Source of the DNA: Yinghuangia seranimata
Lineage (GTDB): Bacteria; Actinomycetota; Actinomycetes; Streptomycetales; Streptomycetaceae
Assembly: GCF_029953285.1 (NCBI RefSeq)
Contig: NZ_JASAOI010000026.1
Coordinates: 62,001-126,000 of the forward strand
Length of the DNA stretch: 64,000 bases
Reading direction: 5' to 3'
Positions 7,767 through 15,457 of the stretch are shown piece by piece. Each line of letters starts with the position of its first letter. Within the stretch, counting starts at the first letter, position 1. Both the position numbers and the translations under genes were made by a program. Under the pieces are notes generated by a model. It was not told the DNA's origin and searched no databases. It saw only the letters and a list, made by a program, of their open reading frames with translations.

Positions 7767-9143
7767 ATGCGCATTCCGCGCACCTCCACCCGCCGCCTGG
7801 TGGGCGGCACGGCTGTCGTCGCCGCGGCCGCCGTCGCGGTCACCGTTCCGTTCACCGCCGGCGCGCACTCGTCGAAGGACGACGTCCGCGACGCGGTCCA
7901 GGGCGGCAAGGCGAAGAACGTCATCCTGCTCATCGGTGACGGCATGGGCGACTCGGAGATCACCCTCGCCCGCAACTACACCGTGGGCGCGGCCGGCCGG
8001 CTGAGCATGGACGGCTTCCCGCTGACCGGCGCGTACACGACGTACGCCGTGCACGCCGACAAGACGCCGGACTACGTGACGGACTCCGCCGCGTCGGGCA
8101 CCGGCTGGGCGACCGGCCAGAAGACCGTGAACGGCCGCATCTCCAAGACGCCGGACACCAACCAGCCGCTCCAGACGATCCTGGAGATCGCGCAGCAGAG
8201 CGGCTACGCGACCGGCAACGTCACCACCGCCGAGCTCACCGACGCGACCCCGGCCGTGCTCGACTCGCACGTGGCCGACCGCGGCTGCCAGGGCCCGGCC
8301 GACATGAAGAACTGCCCGACCGACCTGATCTCGGCGGGCGGCGGCGGCTCGATCGCCGAGCAGACCGTCAACCACAAGGTCGACGTGCTCTTCGGCGGCG
8401 GCAAGCAGCGCTTCGACCAGACCGTCACCGAGGGCCGCTTCAAGGGCCAGACGGTGCTCCAGCAGGCCCAGCAGCTCGGCTACCAGGTCGTCACCGACAA
8501 GGCCGGCCTGCAGGCCACCAAGCCCGGCGCCCCGGTGCTCGGCCTGTTCGCGACCGGCAACCAGCCCGTCGAGTGGACGGGTCTGAACGCCGCGGTCGGC
8601 GGCACCACGCCGCAGCGCTGCACCGAGTCGAACCCGAAGCGCCCGGCGGCCACGCCGAGCCTCGCCGACCAGACCGCCAAGGCGATCGAGCTGCTCGAGG
8701 CCAAGGGCAAGGAGCGCGGCCGGGACCACGACAAGGGCTTCTTCCTCCAGGTCGAGGGCGCGTCGATCGACAAGCAGGACCACGCGGCCGACCCGTGCGG
8801 CCAGATCGGCGAGACCGCCGCGTTCGACAAGGCCGTCAAGCTCGCCCGCGACTACGCGGCCAAGCACCCCGACACGCTCGTCGTGACGACCGCCGACCAC
8901 GGCCACACCAGCCAGATCGTCCCGCTGGAGGCCACCCCGCCCGGCCTGTCCTCGACGCTGGTCACCAACGAGGGCCAGCAGCTCAAGGTGAACTACTCCA
9001 CCAACACCCCGGGCCAGTCGCAGGAGCACACCGGCACCGAGGTCCGCATCGCGGCCCAGGGCCCGCAGGCGTACCGCGTGCTGGGCGTGACGAACCAGAC
9101 CGACCTGTTCACGACGCTGCGCGAGGCGCTGCGCACCCGCTGA
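7767..9143 (+). CDS. phoA: secreted alkaline phosphatase (PhoA family, TAT signal)
   Basis: 458 residues. The N-terminus MRIPRTSTRRLVGG followed by an Ala/Val-rich helix and AGA is a twin-arginine export signal. Family motifs are complete: LIGDGMGD (metal Asp), DSAASGTGWATG with the nucleophilic Ser at about residue 106, VEGASIDKQDHA, TTADHGHTSQI and QEHTGTEV (metal ligands). It hydrolyses phosphomonoesters outside the cell. The ATG at 7767 has GAGGAG 7 nt upstream, and the longer upstream frame is spurious. The PHO-box-like site upstream suggests induction by phosphate starvation. It is divergent from the GH15 gene. Confidence 0.93.
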   Translation: MRIPRTSTRRLVGGTAVVAAAAVAVTVPFTAGAHSSKDDVRDAVQGGKAKNVILLIGDGMGDSEITLARNYTVGAAGRLSMDGFPLTGAYTTYAVHADKTPDYVTDSAASGTGWATGQKTVNGRISKTPDTNQPLQTILEIAQQSGYATGNVTTAELTDATPAVLDSHVADRGCQGPADMKNCPTDLISAGGGGSIAEQTVNHKVDVLFGGGKQRFDQTVTEGRFKGQTVLQQAQQLGYQVVTDKAGLQATKPGAPVLGLFATGNQPVEWTGLNAAVGGTTPQRCTESNPKRPAATPSLADQTAKAIELLEAKGKERGRDHDKGFFLQVEGASIDKQDHAADPCGQIGETAAFDKAVKLARDYAAKHPDTLVVTTADHGHTSQIVPLEATPPGLSSTLVTNEGQQLKVNYSTNTPGQSQEHTGTEVRIAAQGPQAYRVLGVTNQTDLFTTLREALRTR

Positions 9144-9290
9144 ACGCCCTGACGGGCACCGGCGCGCGAGGCCCCGCCTCGGCGCCGCGGAACCACCCCG
9201 CGGGGGGCGGCCGCCGGCCGGGCCCCCCGCCCCCCGTTCCGCCCCCCGGGGCACGGCCGCGGCGCGCCGCGCTGTGGTAGCACTGCGGGT

Positions 9291-9893
9291 ATGAGCGGCG
9301 AGGCCGGCGGGCGGGCCGGGTACCACCACGGGGCGTTGCGGCAGGCGCTGACGCAGGCGGCTCTCGAGCTGCTGGACGAACAGGGCCTGGAGCAGGTCAC
9401 CGTGCGCGAGGCGGCGCGGCGGGCGGGGGTCTCGCCGGGTGCGCCCTTCAGACATTTCGCGGACCGGCAGGCGTTGTTGGACGCGGTCGCGGACTGGGTG
9501 CTGGACGACTACGTGCGCTGGCAGACCGCGGCGCTCGCGGACGCCGAGTGCCACGCGATGCGCGCGTTCGGCCTCGGGTTCGTGCGGTACGCGATCCGCT
9601 ACCCGCACCGGTTCACCCTGGCGCGCTCGCGCGTGTTCACGGCCTCGCCGACGCCCGAGCTGCGCGAGCGGCTGTTTGGTATCGAGCAGTTCCTCACCGA
9701 GCTCATCCTCGCCGACCAGGAGGCCGGCGACCTGCGCCCGGGCGACCCGGTCGTGGTGGGCCTCGCCGGCCAGGCGCTGGTGTACGGGCTGTCCCAGATG
9801 ATCGTCGACGGCTACCTCCCGGCCGACCGCGCCGAGCAGTTGGCCGAGAGCGTCATCGACACGTTCGGGATCGGCATCGCCAACCTCGGCTGA
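9291..9893 (+). CDS. TetR-family regulator with WHG-type C-terminal domain
   Basis: 200 residues. Starts YHHGALRQALTQAALELLDEQG, the hallmark of the YHHG-type TetR subgroup, with the helix-turn-helix at residues about 30-60 (TVREAARRAGVSPGAPFRHFADR). It lies 109 bp upstream of the DUF4188 gene in the same direction, and a perfect 19-bp palindrome separates them. It therefore probably represses that gene and possibly itself. A TAGCAC box lies 7 nt before the ATG, suggesting a leaderless start. Confidence 0.87.
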   Translation: MSGEAGGRAGYHHGALRQALTQAALELLDEQGLEQVTVREAARRAGVSPGAPFRHFADRQALLDAVADWVLDDYVRWQTAALADAECHAMRAFGLGFVRYAIRYPHRFTLARSRVFTASPTPELRERLFGIEQFLTELILADQEAGDLRPGDPVVVGLAGQALVYGLSQMIVDGYLPADRAEQLAESVIDTFGIGIANLG

Positions 9894-9967
9894 CGGCAAG
9901 GTGCTTCCCCGCAGACAGACCGAACACCCGCCGGTGCGGGGTGTCTTGACCGCATGTCGGCCCCTTG

Positions 9968-9986
9968 ATGTAATCGACGATTACAT
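9968..9986. promoter_or_regulatory. 19-bp perfect palindromic operator
   Basis: ATGTAATCG-A-CGATTACAT. It lies 16 bp upstream of the DUF4188 start and is the only AT-rich spot in the intergenic region. The size and symmetry fit a TetR dimer site, most likely for the adjacent regulator. Confidence 0.75.
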
Positions 9987-10002
9987 ACCGGATGGGGGAA
10001 GC

Positions 10003-10593
10003 ATGTTCGCCAAACCGACGCCCGGCTACACGACCGCAGCGACCGAAGGCGACACGGTCGTCCTGCTGATCGGCATGCGCATCAACCACTTCTGGGCCGT
10101 CCACCAGTGGCCGGCGGTCATGTACGCGATGCTGCGGATGCTCCGCGAACTGGCCAAGCAGCCCGAGCGCGGGCTCAAGAGCCGTGTCCTGCTGACCGCT
10201 TCGCCCCGCACGTACTACGTCGTGCAGTACTGGGAGTCCAAGGAGAAGCTCTACCGGTACGCGTCCGCGCCGGACGGCTTCCACCACACCGTGTGGGGCA
10301 TCGCGAACCGCAAGCAAAAGGCCGGCCGGCTGCGGCAGCACGTGGGCCTGTGGCACGAGGCGTACATCGTGCCCGAAGGCGGTTACGAGGCCGTCTACTT
10401 CGACATGCCGGCGTTCGGCCTGGCGGCCGCGCACGGCGTGCTGCCGGTCGAGGGGCGCGGGCGGCGGGCGGCAGACCGGCTCGCGTTCCGTTCGACCGCG
10501 CGGGGCGGCGCGGCCGAGGACACCGGCATCCCGGAAACCGAGGTCTCCACCGCCAAGGAGGCCGTCCCGGTCGGCGGGGACAGCGCGGACTGA
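10003..10593 (+). CDS. DUF4188 family protein (predicted monooxygenase-like)
   Basis: 196 residues from the ATG at 10003, which has GGGGGAA a few nt upstream. Recognisable DUF4188 features: TVVLLIGMRINHFWAVHQWP near the start, MLRELAKQPERGLKS, VQYWESKEKLYRYA and HTVWGIANRKQ..RHVGLWHEAY, a ferredoxin-like alpha+beta barrel akin to antibiotic-biosynthesis monooxygenases. The last 55 residues are a low-complexity tail absent from many homologues. Function unproven. The control by the upstream TetR suggests inducible detoxification or metabolism of a small molecule. Confidence 0.82.
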   Translation: MFAKPTPGYTTAATEGDTVVLLIGMRINHFWAVHQWPAVMYAMLRMLRELAKQPERGLKSRVLLTASPRTYYVVQYWESKEKLYRYASAPDGFHHTVWGIANRKQKAGRLRQHVGLWHEAYIVPEGGYEAVYFDMPAFGLAAAHGVLPVEGRGRRAADRLAFRSTARGGAAEDTGIPETEVSTAKEAVPVGGDSAD

Positions 10594-10642
10594 ACGCGAA
10601 CCGACCCCGTGCCGACACGGCGTGCGGCGCCCCGGACCGGCC

Positions 10643-11176
10643 CTACCCGCCGGGGCCGCCGCACGCCGCCGGGTCGGCGTCCCACGGGAGTTCCGGCGGC
10701 GGGGTGGTGCGGCGCACCCGGGCGCGGGCGCTGCGAGCGAGGCGCTCCGCGGCGGCCGGGGAGGAGCTGAGCAGGGCGCCCAGCTCGGTGTACGGCACGG
10801 CGAACACGTCGTGCAGGATGAACGCCATGCGTTCGTCGGGCGTCAGCGTCCCCAGTGCGTTGAGCAGTGCGAGCCCCACCGAATCAGCGAGCAGCGCAGC
10901 GAGTTCGGGCTCGGGCGGGTCCTCGTGCCCGATCGCCGGCTCGGGCCGGTGACCCCCTGCGGGGCGGGCGAGCAACGCGTCCAAGGACGCCCCGACCACG
11001 GCGCTGGTGAGCCACCCGGCGACGCTGTCGCCGCCCTCCGCCTGCCCCAGCCGCGTCCGCGCGGCCCACAAGGCGGCCTCGGCCTCGCGCCCCGACCCGA
11101 GCATGCGCCGCGCGACGGCGCGCAGCCGGTCGCGGTCCTGGTCGAAGCGACCGACCAGCCAATCCTCTTCGCCCAC
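10643..11176 (-). CDS. short ECF-type RNA polymerase sigma factor
   Basis: 177 residues. Residues about 5-45 resemble sigma region 2 (DQDRDRLRAVARRMLGSGREAEAAL) and residues about 110-160 resemble region 4 (LGTLTPDERMAFILHDVFAVPYTELGALLSSSPAAAERLARSARA). It is SigJ/ECF41-like but lacks the SnoaL-type C-terminal domain of that group, and the region between the sigma domains is unusually acidic. The GTG at 11174-11176 was chosen for AAGGAG 9 nt upstream. No anti-sigma gene is adjacent. It converges with the DUF4188 gene. Confidence 0.75.
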   Translation of the reverse strand: MGEEDWLVGRFDQDRDRLRAVARRMLGSGREAEAALWAARTRLGQAEGGDSVAGWLTSAVVGASLDALLARPAGGHRPEPAIGHEDPPEPELAALLADSVGLALLNALGTLTPDERMAFILHDVFAVPYTELGALLSSSPAAAERLARSARARVRRTTPPPELPWDADPAACGGPGG

Positions 11177-11309
11177 GTCGCCGCACTCCTTCCGGACGCC
11201 GGGCCGGCGCGTGTCCGCGTGCCCCGGCGCCGCGGCGGCATGATCAGCGTACGGCGGCCGGCTTGGGCGCGGGCCTCTCCGAGCGGGCCCGACGCGGCCC
11301 GGGGGGATT

Positions 11310-11327
11310 CTGTAGCGAGTGCTATAG
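11310..11327. promoter_or_regulatory. imperfect palindrome overlapping the -10 box of a TetR gene
   Basis: CTGTAGC-gagt-GCTATAG, 6 of 7 positions symmetric. The TAGGCT at 11325-11330 lies 6 nt before the ATG and looks like the -10 element of a leaderless promoter, so a bound repressor would block its own transcription. Confidence 0.55.
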
Positions 11328-11336
11328 GCTGGCCGC

Positions 11337-11966
11337 ATGGCGACCACGACCCGGGCCACCGGCCCCGCGAAGCGCGGCAGGCCCCGCGGCTTCGACCGCG
11401 AGGCCGCGCTCGCGCAGGCCACCCTGCTGTTCTGGGAGCGCGGGTACGAGGCCACCTCGATCGGCGAGCTGACCCGCGTGATGGGCATCAACCCGCCGAG
11501 CCTGTACGCCGCCTTCGGCGACAAGAAGGCCCTGTTCGGCGAGGTCGTCGCCACGTACGGCGAGACGTTCGGCGCCTTCACCGGCCGTGCGTTGGAGGAG
11601 GAGCCCACCGCGTACGGCGCCATCGCCCGCATCCTGCGCGAGGCCGCCGCCGTCTTCGCCGACCCGACGCACCCGGCCGGCTGCATGATGATCAGCGCCT
11701 GCACGAACGTGGCCCAGCAGAGCGACGAGATCGAAGCCGACCTGCGCGCCCGCCGCAACGCCAACGTCGACGCATGGGAGGCCCGCATCCGCGCCGCCCG
11801 CGACGCCGGCGAAACCACCCCGGACACCGACCCGGCCGGGCTCGCCGGTTTCTACGCGGCCGTCTTCCAGGGCATGTCCCAACGCTCACGCGACGGCGCG
11901 ACGCGCGAGCAGCTCCGAGCGATCGCCGACCTCGCCATCGCCGCCTGGCCGTCGCCGCGGGCCTGA
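11337..11966 (+). CDS. TetR-family regulator (AcrR-type)
   Basis: 209 residues. [34 protein letters not shown] is the classic start of this TetR subgroup, with the recognition helix [18 protein letters not shown] at about residues 47-65. The C-terminal half contains [13 protein letters not shown], typical of homologues that regulate oxidoreductases or efflux pumps. No target gene follows: downstream is a tandem repeat and 400 bp without genes. Divergent from the sigma-factor gene, so that gene is one possible target. Confidence 0.87.
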   Translation: MATTTRATGPAKRGRPRGFDREAALAQATLLFWERGYEATSIGELTRVMGINPPSLYAAFGDKKALFGEVVATYGETFGAFTGRALEEEPTAYGAIARILREAAAVFADPTHPAGCMMISACTNVAQQSDEIEADLRARRNANVDAWEARIRAARDAGETTPDTDPAGLAGFYAAVFQGMSQRSRDGATREQLRAIADLAIAAWPSPRA

Positions 11967-11990
11967 CGAGGCCTCACGGAGTTGCCGCCC

Positions 11991-12081
11991 GCGACCCGAG
12001 ACCCCTGACCCGAGACCCGCGACCCGCGACCCGCGACCCGCGACCGGTGACCGGTGACCCGTGACCGGTGACCCGCGACCC
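11991..12081. repeat. tandem heptanucleotide repeat, 13 units
   Basis: Consensus G(C/T)GACC(C/G), repeated without interruption (GCGACCC, GAGACCC, CTGACCC, GTGACCG variants). It follows the TetR stop codon by 24 bp. The remaining 12082-12461 shows no gene or clear signal beyond small GC-rich hairpins. Confidence 0.85.
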
Positions 12082-12461
12082 GCGCGGGCCGCCGTGGCGC
12101 TTCTGTCGGAGCGCGCGAGCGGCCACCTGCGGTCGACGGGCCCGACGTGACCTTTCCGGCCATCGGGGTCTCGCGCGGGAGCGGCGACGCGCAGTCCGCG
12201 CGGCGCGTCGTGACGCCGCACCCTGAGCACGGTTCTCGCGGGTCGGAAGGCACCGCGACGAGCCCTGGCGCAGGAGTCGGCCGCTGCCACTGACCGTGTC
12301 GGGGAGACCGGACCACGCAGACCAGTCGTCTCGACGTCGCTCCCGCCATTCGACCTCGCGCAGGTCGGACGCCGGCGCCCGCAAGGCGTCGGCGCCACCT
12401 CGTCGTCAGGCGCGGCGCGGATACCGCGTCGTCAGGCTCGGCGCCCCTGTCCGCCCGGCGG

Positions 12462-12467
12462 CACAAT
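12462..12467 (+). promoter_or_regulatory. -10-like CACAAT, probable leaderless promoter
   Basis: CACAAT ends 6 nt before the ATG at 12474 and there is no ribosome-binding site. Confidence 0.45.
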
Positions 12468-12473
12468 GGGCTT

Positions 12474-12989
12474 ATGCCTCGCATGCGCAAAGGCACTGCG
12501 GCACTGGGTAGTTCAGTCTTCTTCGCCCTCGCGCCCGGCATGGTCGCAGGGGTCGTGCCGTGGTTGTTGACCGGGTGGGGGAGCGGCGGCACCGGGCCGT
12601 TCGGCGGTGCGGTGCGGTCGGTCGTCGTGTTGTGCGGCGGTGTGCTGCTCGCGGGCGGGGCGGGGGTGCTCGTCCACGCGTTCGTGCGGTTCGTCGTGGA
12701 AGGGCTCGGGACGCCGGCGCCCGTCGCCCCGCCTGTGCACCTGGTCGTCGGCGGGCTGTACCGCTACGTCCGCAACCCCATGTACATCGCCGTCGTCGCG
12801 GCCGTCGTCGGTCAGGCGGCGGTGCTGTGGCGGGGTGTGCTCGTCGTCTATGCGTTGGGGCTGTGCGTGTTGTTCGGCGCGTTCGTGAAGGGTTATGAAG
12901 AGCCCGCGCTGAGGCGCCGCTTCGGGGTCGAGTACGACGTCTACTGCGCCCGGGTCAGGGCCTGGGTGCCGACCGCACCCAGGCCCTGA
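12474..12989 (+). CDS. membrane-bound isoprenylcysteine/phospholipid methyltransferase-family protein
   Basis: 171 residues with four or five membrane helices. The signature GGLYRYVRNPMYIAVV at about residues 95-110 and the C-terminal EEPALRRRFGVEYDVYCARVRAWVP match the ICMT/PEMT superfamily, which methylates lipid or isoprenoid substrates with S-adenosylmethionine in the membrane. Substrate unknown. It overlaps at its 3' end a perfect 15-bp hairpin shared with the convergent gene. Confidence 0.8.
   Translation: MPRMRKGTAALGSSVFFALAPGMVAGVVPWLLTGWGSGGTGPFGGAVRSVVVLCGGVLLAGGAGVLVHAFVRFVVEGLGTPAPVAPPVHLVVGGLYRYVRNPMYIAVVAAVVGQAAVLWRGVLVVYALGLCVLFGAFVKGYEEPALRRRFGVEYDVYCARVRAWVPTAPRP
12955..12989. 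terminator. bidirectional hairpin at convergent gene ends
   Basis: TCAGGGCCTGGGTGC, 5-nt loop, GCACCCAGGCCCTGA, 15 bp perfect, overlapping the last codons and stop of the methyltransferase gene. Confidence 0.75.
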
Positions 12990-12995
12990 ACCCCG

Positions 12996-13343
12996 TCACG
13001 CCGCGCGCAGGCCGCGGAGGCGGCGCCGCACCGGACGCATCCTGTGCCGGATGGGCTTGTTCGGGACGTCCGCGGCGGGTTCCTCGTCGGGTGCGGCGGC
13101 CGCGGCGAGCACCTGCGCCGGGATCGGCGCGGGGATCGGCTCGGGTGCGGGGTCGGGGGCCGCGACGAGGACCGGCGGCGGGGTGGGATCGGCGGTCTGC
13201 GGCGGGCTCTCGTCCTGCGTGCCGGGCGCGGGGGTGCGGCTGCCGGTGGCTCCCGGCCCGAGCATGCGTTCCTCGAACCAGGCGAGGCCCGGTATGAGGC
13301 CGAACATGACGAGCGGGGCCACGAGGGCGAGGACGAGGTACAT
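12996..13343 (-). CDS. small single-pass membrane protein, hypothetical
   Basis: 115 residues. One N-terminal hydrophobic helix (VLALVAPLVMFGLIPGLAW) is followed by a long Pro/Ala-rich, probably disordered segment and a strongly basic C-terminus (RHRMRPVRRRLRGLR). The layout suggests a protein anchored in the membrane with a cytoplasmic tail that may bind nucleic acid or acidic lipid. No family recognised. Codon bias matches the genome. Confidence 0.6.
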   Translation of the reverse strand: MYLVLALVAPLVMFGLIPGLAWFEERMLGPGATGSRTPAPGTQDESPPQTADPTPPPVLVAAPDPAPEPIPAPIPAQVLAAAAAPDEEPAADVPNKPIRHRMRPVRRRLRGLRAA

Positions 13344-13440
13344 GTGCGCCGCCTGAGTTCGGAGGTGAAGGCCGCGCCACGCCCCGGTGGATCCGGGCGG
13401 GAGGCGGCCTCGATGCCGTACCGCTTCTTCTGACGACTAA

Positions 13441-13514
13441 CCGAGAGCTATTCGGCCAAACGTGTCATTTTGGCAAAACGCCCACTCGGATAGTGCTCAT
13501 GTGTGATCTAGATC
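13441..13514. repeat. AT-rich stretch with nested short palindromes
   Basis: Between the small membrane protein and the LLM gene lie CCGA/TCGG (13441-13455), GCCAAA-8 nt-TTTGGC (13455-13474) and the perfect palindrome GATCTAGATC (13505-13514). It is markedly less GC-rich than its surroundings and is probably a promoter or operator region. Confidence 0.45.
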
Positions 13515-13618
13515 GATCGTATGCGGACACACAGGAACTTTCCTGGCGAGAAGGGCCGTCCCGGGTGACGGCAAGCCGATGGTTGACGCGGGCCGGGCGT
13601 GCGGGTGACGGTGGGGCG

Positions 13619-14506
13619 GTGAAAATACGCGTCGGCGTCGGGCTCGGTCCCCGGAATCCCGCTGACGAGGTCTCGTTCGGGGCGCTCGTCGACCGTTGTG
13701 AAAAGCTCGGCGTCGATTCGCTGTGGCTGCCCGACACCGTCACCAGCGACCTGCCCGACCCCCATGTGGGCATGGCCTTCGCGGCCGGCCGCACGGCGCG
13801 GCTCAAGCTCGGGACCGGGGTCTCGGTCCTGCCCGGGCGCAACCCCGTGGCGGTGGCGAAGGAGCTGGCCACGCTCGCCGATCTCGCGCCGGGGCGGATC
13901 CTGCCCGCGTTCGGACTGCAGCACGCGCGGGCGTTCGAGCGGCCCTTGTTCCCCGCGCCCGGGCGCCGCGGCGACGTGTTCGACGAGGCGCTGACGCTGC
14001 TCCGCCGCCTGCTCGGCGAGGAGCAAGTGACGTTCCAGGGAGCCTTCTTCGCGTGTGAGGGCATCACCGTCCGGCCCCGCGTCGAGCGTCCGCTCGACCT
14101 GTGGCTCGGGGGAAGCGGGCCCGCGGCGCTGCGCCGGGTGGGGCGGCTCGCGGACGGGTGGCTCGCGGCGACCGTGACGCCCGACGAGGCGGCGCGCGGC
14201 CGGGTCGCGATCGAGGCCGCGGCGGCCGAGGCGGGGCGGGTCGTCGAGGACGACCACTTCGGGCTGAGCCTCCCGGTCGCGTTCGGCGACTATCCGGAGG
14301 CGCTCGTCCGCACGCTCCGCGAGCGGCAGCCAGACGTGGATCCCGCGCAGCTCGTGCCGGTCGGCTGGGCGGCCGCGCGCCGGTTCGTGCGGGACTGCGT
14401 GGCGGGCGGCATCAGCAAGTTCGTGATCCGCCCCGCGACCCCGCCCGCGTCGTGGGAGGCGTTCCTGGACGAGTTCTGCCAGGAGATGTCGCCGCTCGAG
14501 ACGTGA
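13619..14506 (+). CDS. LLM-class (luciferase-like) flavin-dependent oxidoreductase
   Basis: 295 residues from GTG at 13619, chosen because KIRVGVGLGPRN is the usual N-terminal beta-strand of this family. The TIM-barrel features SLWLPDTV, KLGTGVSVLPGRNPVAVAKELATLADL and LWLGGSGPAALRRVGRLADGWLA are present. Such enzymes use F420 or FMN, and the family cannot be narrowed to a substrate. Stands alone, downstream of an AT-rich control region. Confidence 0.85.
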   Translation: MKIRVGVGLGPRNPADEVSFGALVDRCEKLGVDSLWLPDTVTSDLPDPHVGMAFAAGRTARLKLGTGVSVLPGRNPVAVAKELATLADLAPGRILPAFGLQHARAFERPLFPAPGRRGDVFDEALTLLRRLLGEEQVTFQGAFFACEGITVRPRVERPLDLWLGGSGPAALRRVGRLADGWLAATVTPDEAARGRVAIEAAAAEAGRVVEDDHFGLSLPVAFGDYPEALVRTLRERQPDVDPAQLVPVGWAAARRFVRDCVAGGISKFVIRPATPPASWEAFLDEFCQEMSPLET

Positions 14507-14672
14507 CGGACCGCCGGAGCCGAGGGCCCGCGAAACCGCGTTTCCTGGCGCGCGCATTCTGGTGACAGACCTGAGACATAGCGGGTGCAACCTGAGCTTC
14601 GGCTGATCGCGTCAATCGGGCAGAAGCGCACGACACACGCATCCATGCAGGTCAATGAGGGGTTGAAGGGCT

Positions 14673-15389
14673 TTGAAGAAGACACGCATATCGGTGGCCG
14701 CGGCGGTGGCGGTAATTCTGGCCGCCTCTGCGTGCAGTTCCGGCTCTTCGTCAGACAAGAACGACGCCAAGGCGCAGCCTTCGGTGTCGGCGAGCGCGGC
14801 GCCTTCCTCGGCGGCGGCGTCCCCGGCCGGATCGCCGTCGACCTCGGCGCCCACGACCAGCGCGAGCGCGTCGCCGTCCGCGTCGGCGAGCTCGTCCGCA
14901 CCCGCGACCAGCGCCTCACCGACCGCGAAGCCGACGACGGCCAAGCCCACGACGAGCAAGCCGACCACCAGCAAGCCGGCGACCACGAAGCCGCCCGCCA
15001 AGCCCGCCGCCGGCAACCTCGACGCGCGCTGCATGACCGGCCGCGCGATGTGCGTCGACAAGACCACCCGCCGGCTGACCTGGGTCATCGACGGCGTTCC
15101 GCAGTACTCGACGGAGGTGCGCTTCGGCTCGGCCGAACTGCCCACCCGTGAGGGCGCGTTCACGGTCCAGTCGAAGTCGAAGGACCACGTCTCGACGATT
15201 TACCACACGTCGATGCCGTACGCGATGTTCTTCAGCGGCGGCCAGGCCGTGCACTACTCGCCGGACTTCGCCGCCAACGGCTACAACGGCGCGTCGCACG
15301 GCTGTGTGAACGTCCGCAACAAGGCGCTGATCCAGCAGCTGTTCAACGAGGCGCGGATCGGCGACAAGGTGATCGTGTACCGCTCGTAG
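14673..15389 (+). CDS. lipoprotein L,D-transpeptidase (YkuD domain)
   Basis: 238 residues. The TTG start with GAGGGG 10 nt upstream gives KKTRISVAAAVAVILAASACSS, a lipoprotein signal with Cys at about residue 21. A Ser/Ala/Thr/Pro-rich linker of about 90 residues (PTTSKPTTSKP repeats) spans the cell wall. The YkuD domain follows, ending in the catalytic signature HYSPDFAANGYNGASHGCVN with the nucleophilic Cys at about residue 210. It forms 3-3 peptidoglycan cross-links or attaches proteins to the wall. A strong terminator follows. Confidence 0.9.
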   Translation: MKKTRISVAAAVAVILAASACSSGSSSDKNDAKAQPSVSASAAPSSAAASPAGSPSTSAPTTSASASPSASASSSAPATSASPTAKPTTAKPTTSKPTTSKPATTKPPAKPAAGNLDARCMTGRAMCVDKTTRRLTWVIDGVPQYSTEVRFGSAELPTREGAFTVQSKSKDHVSTIYHTSMPYAMFFSGGQAVHYSPDFAANGYNGASHGCVNVRNKALIQQLFNEARIGDKVIVYRS

Positions 15390-15409
15390 CCGACCGACGG
15401 ACGTACGTG

Positions 15410-15445
15410 GAAGGGCGGCGCCACCCTGCGGTGGCGCCGCCCTTC
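15410..15445. terminator. bidirectional terminator hairpin
   Basis: GAAGGGCGGCGCCACC-CTGC-GGTGGCGCCGCCCTTC, 16-bp perfect stem with a tetraloop between the converging L,D-transpeptidase and LLM genes. Confidence 0.85.
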
Positions 15446-15457
15446 GCGTGTGCGCGG

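Noticed and set aside
5739-9899. Single frame of 1,386 codons through GH15 and antisense of phoA
   Set aside because: Only the part up to GTG 7589 has the GH15 protein. The rest is antisense of the phosphatase and TetR genes.
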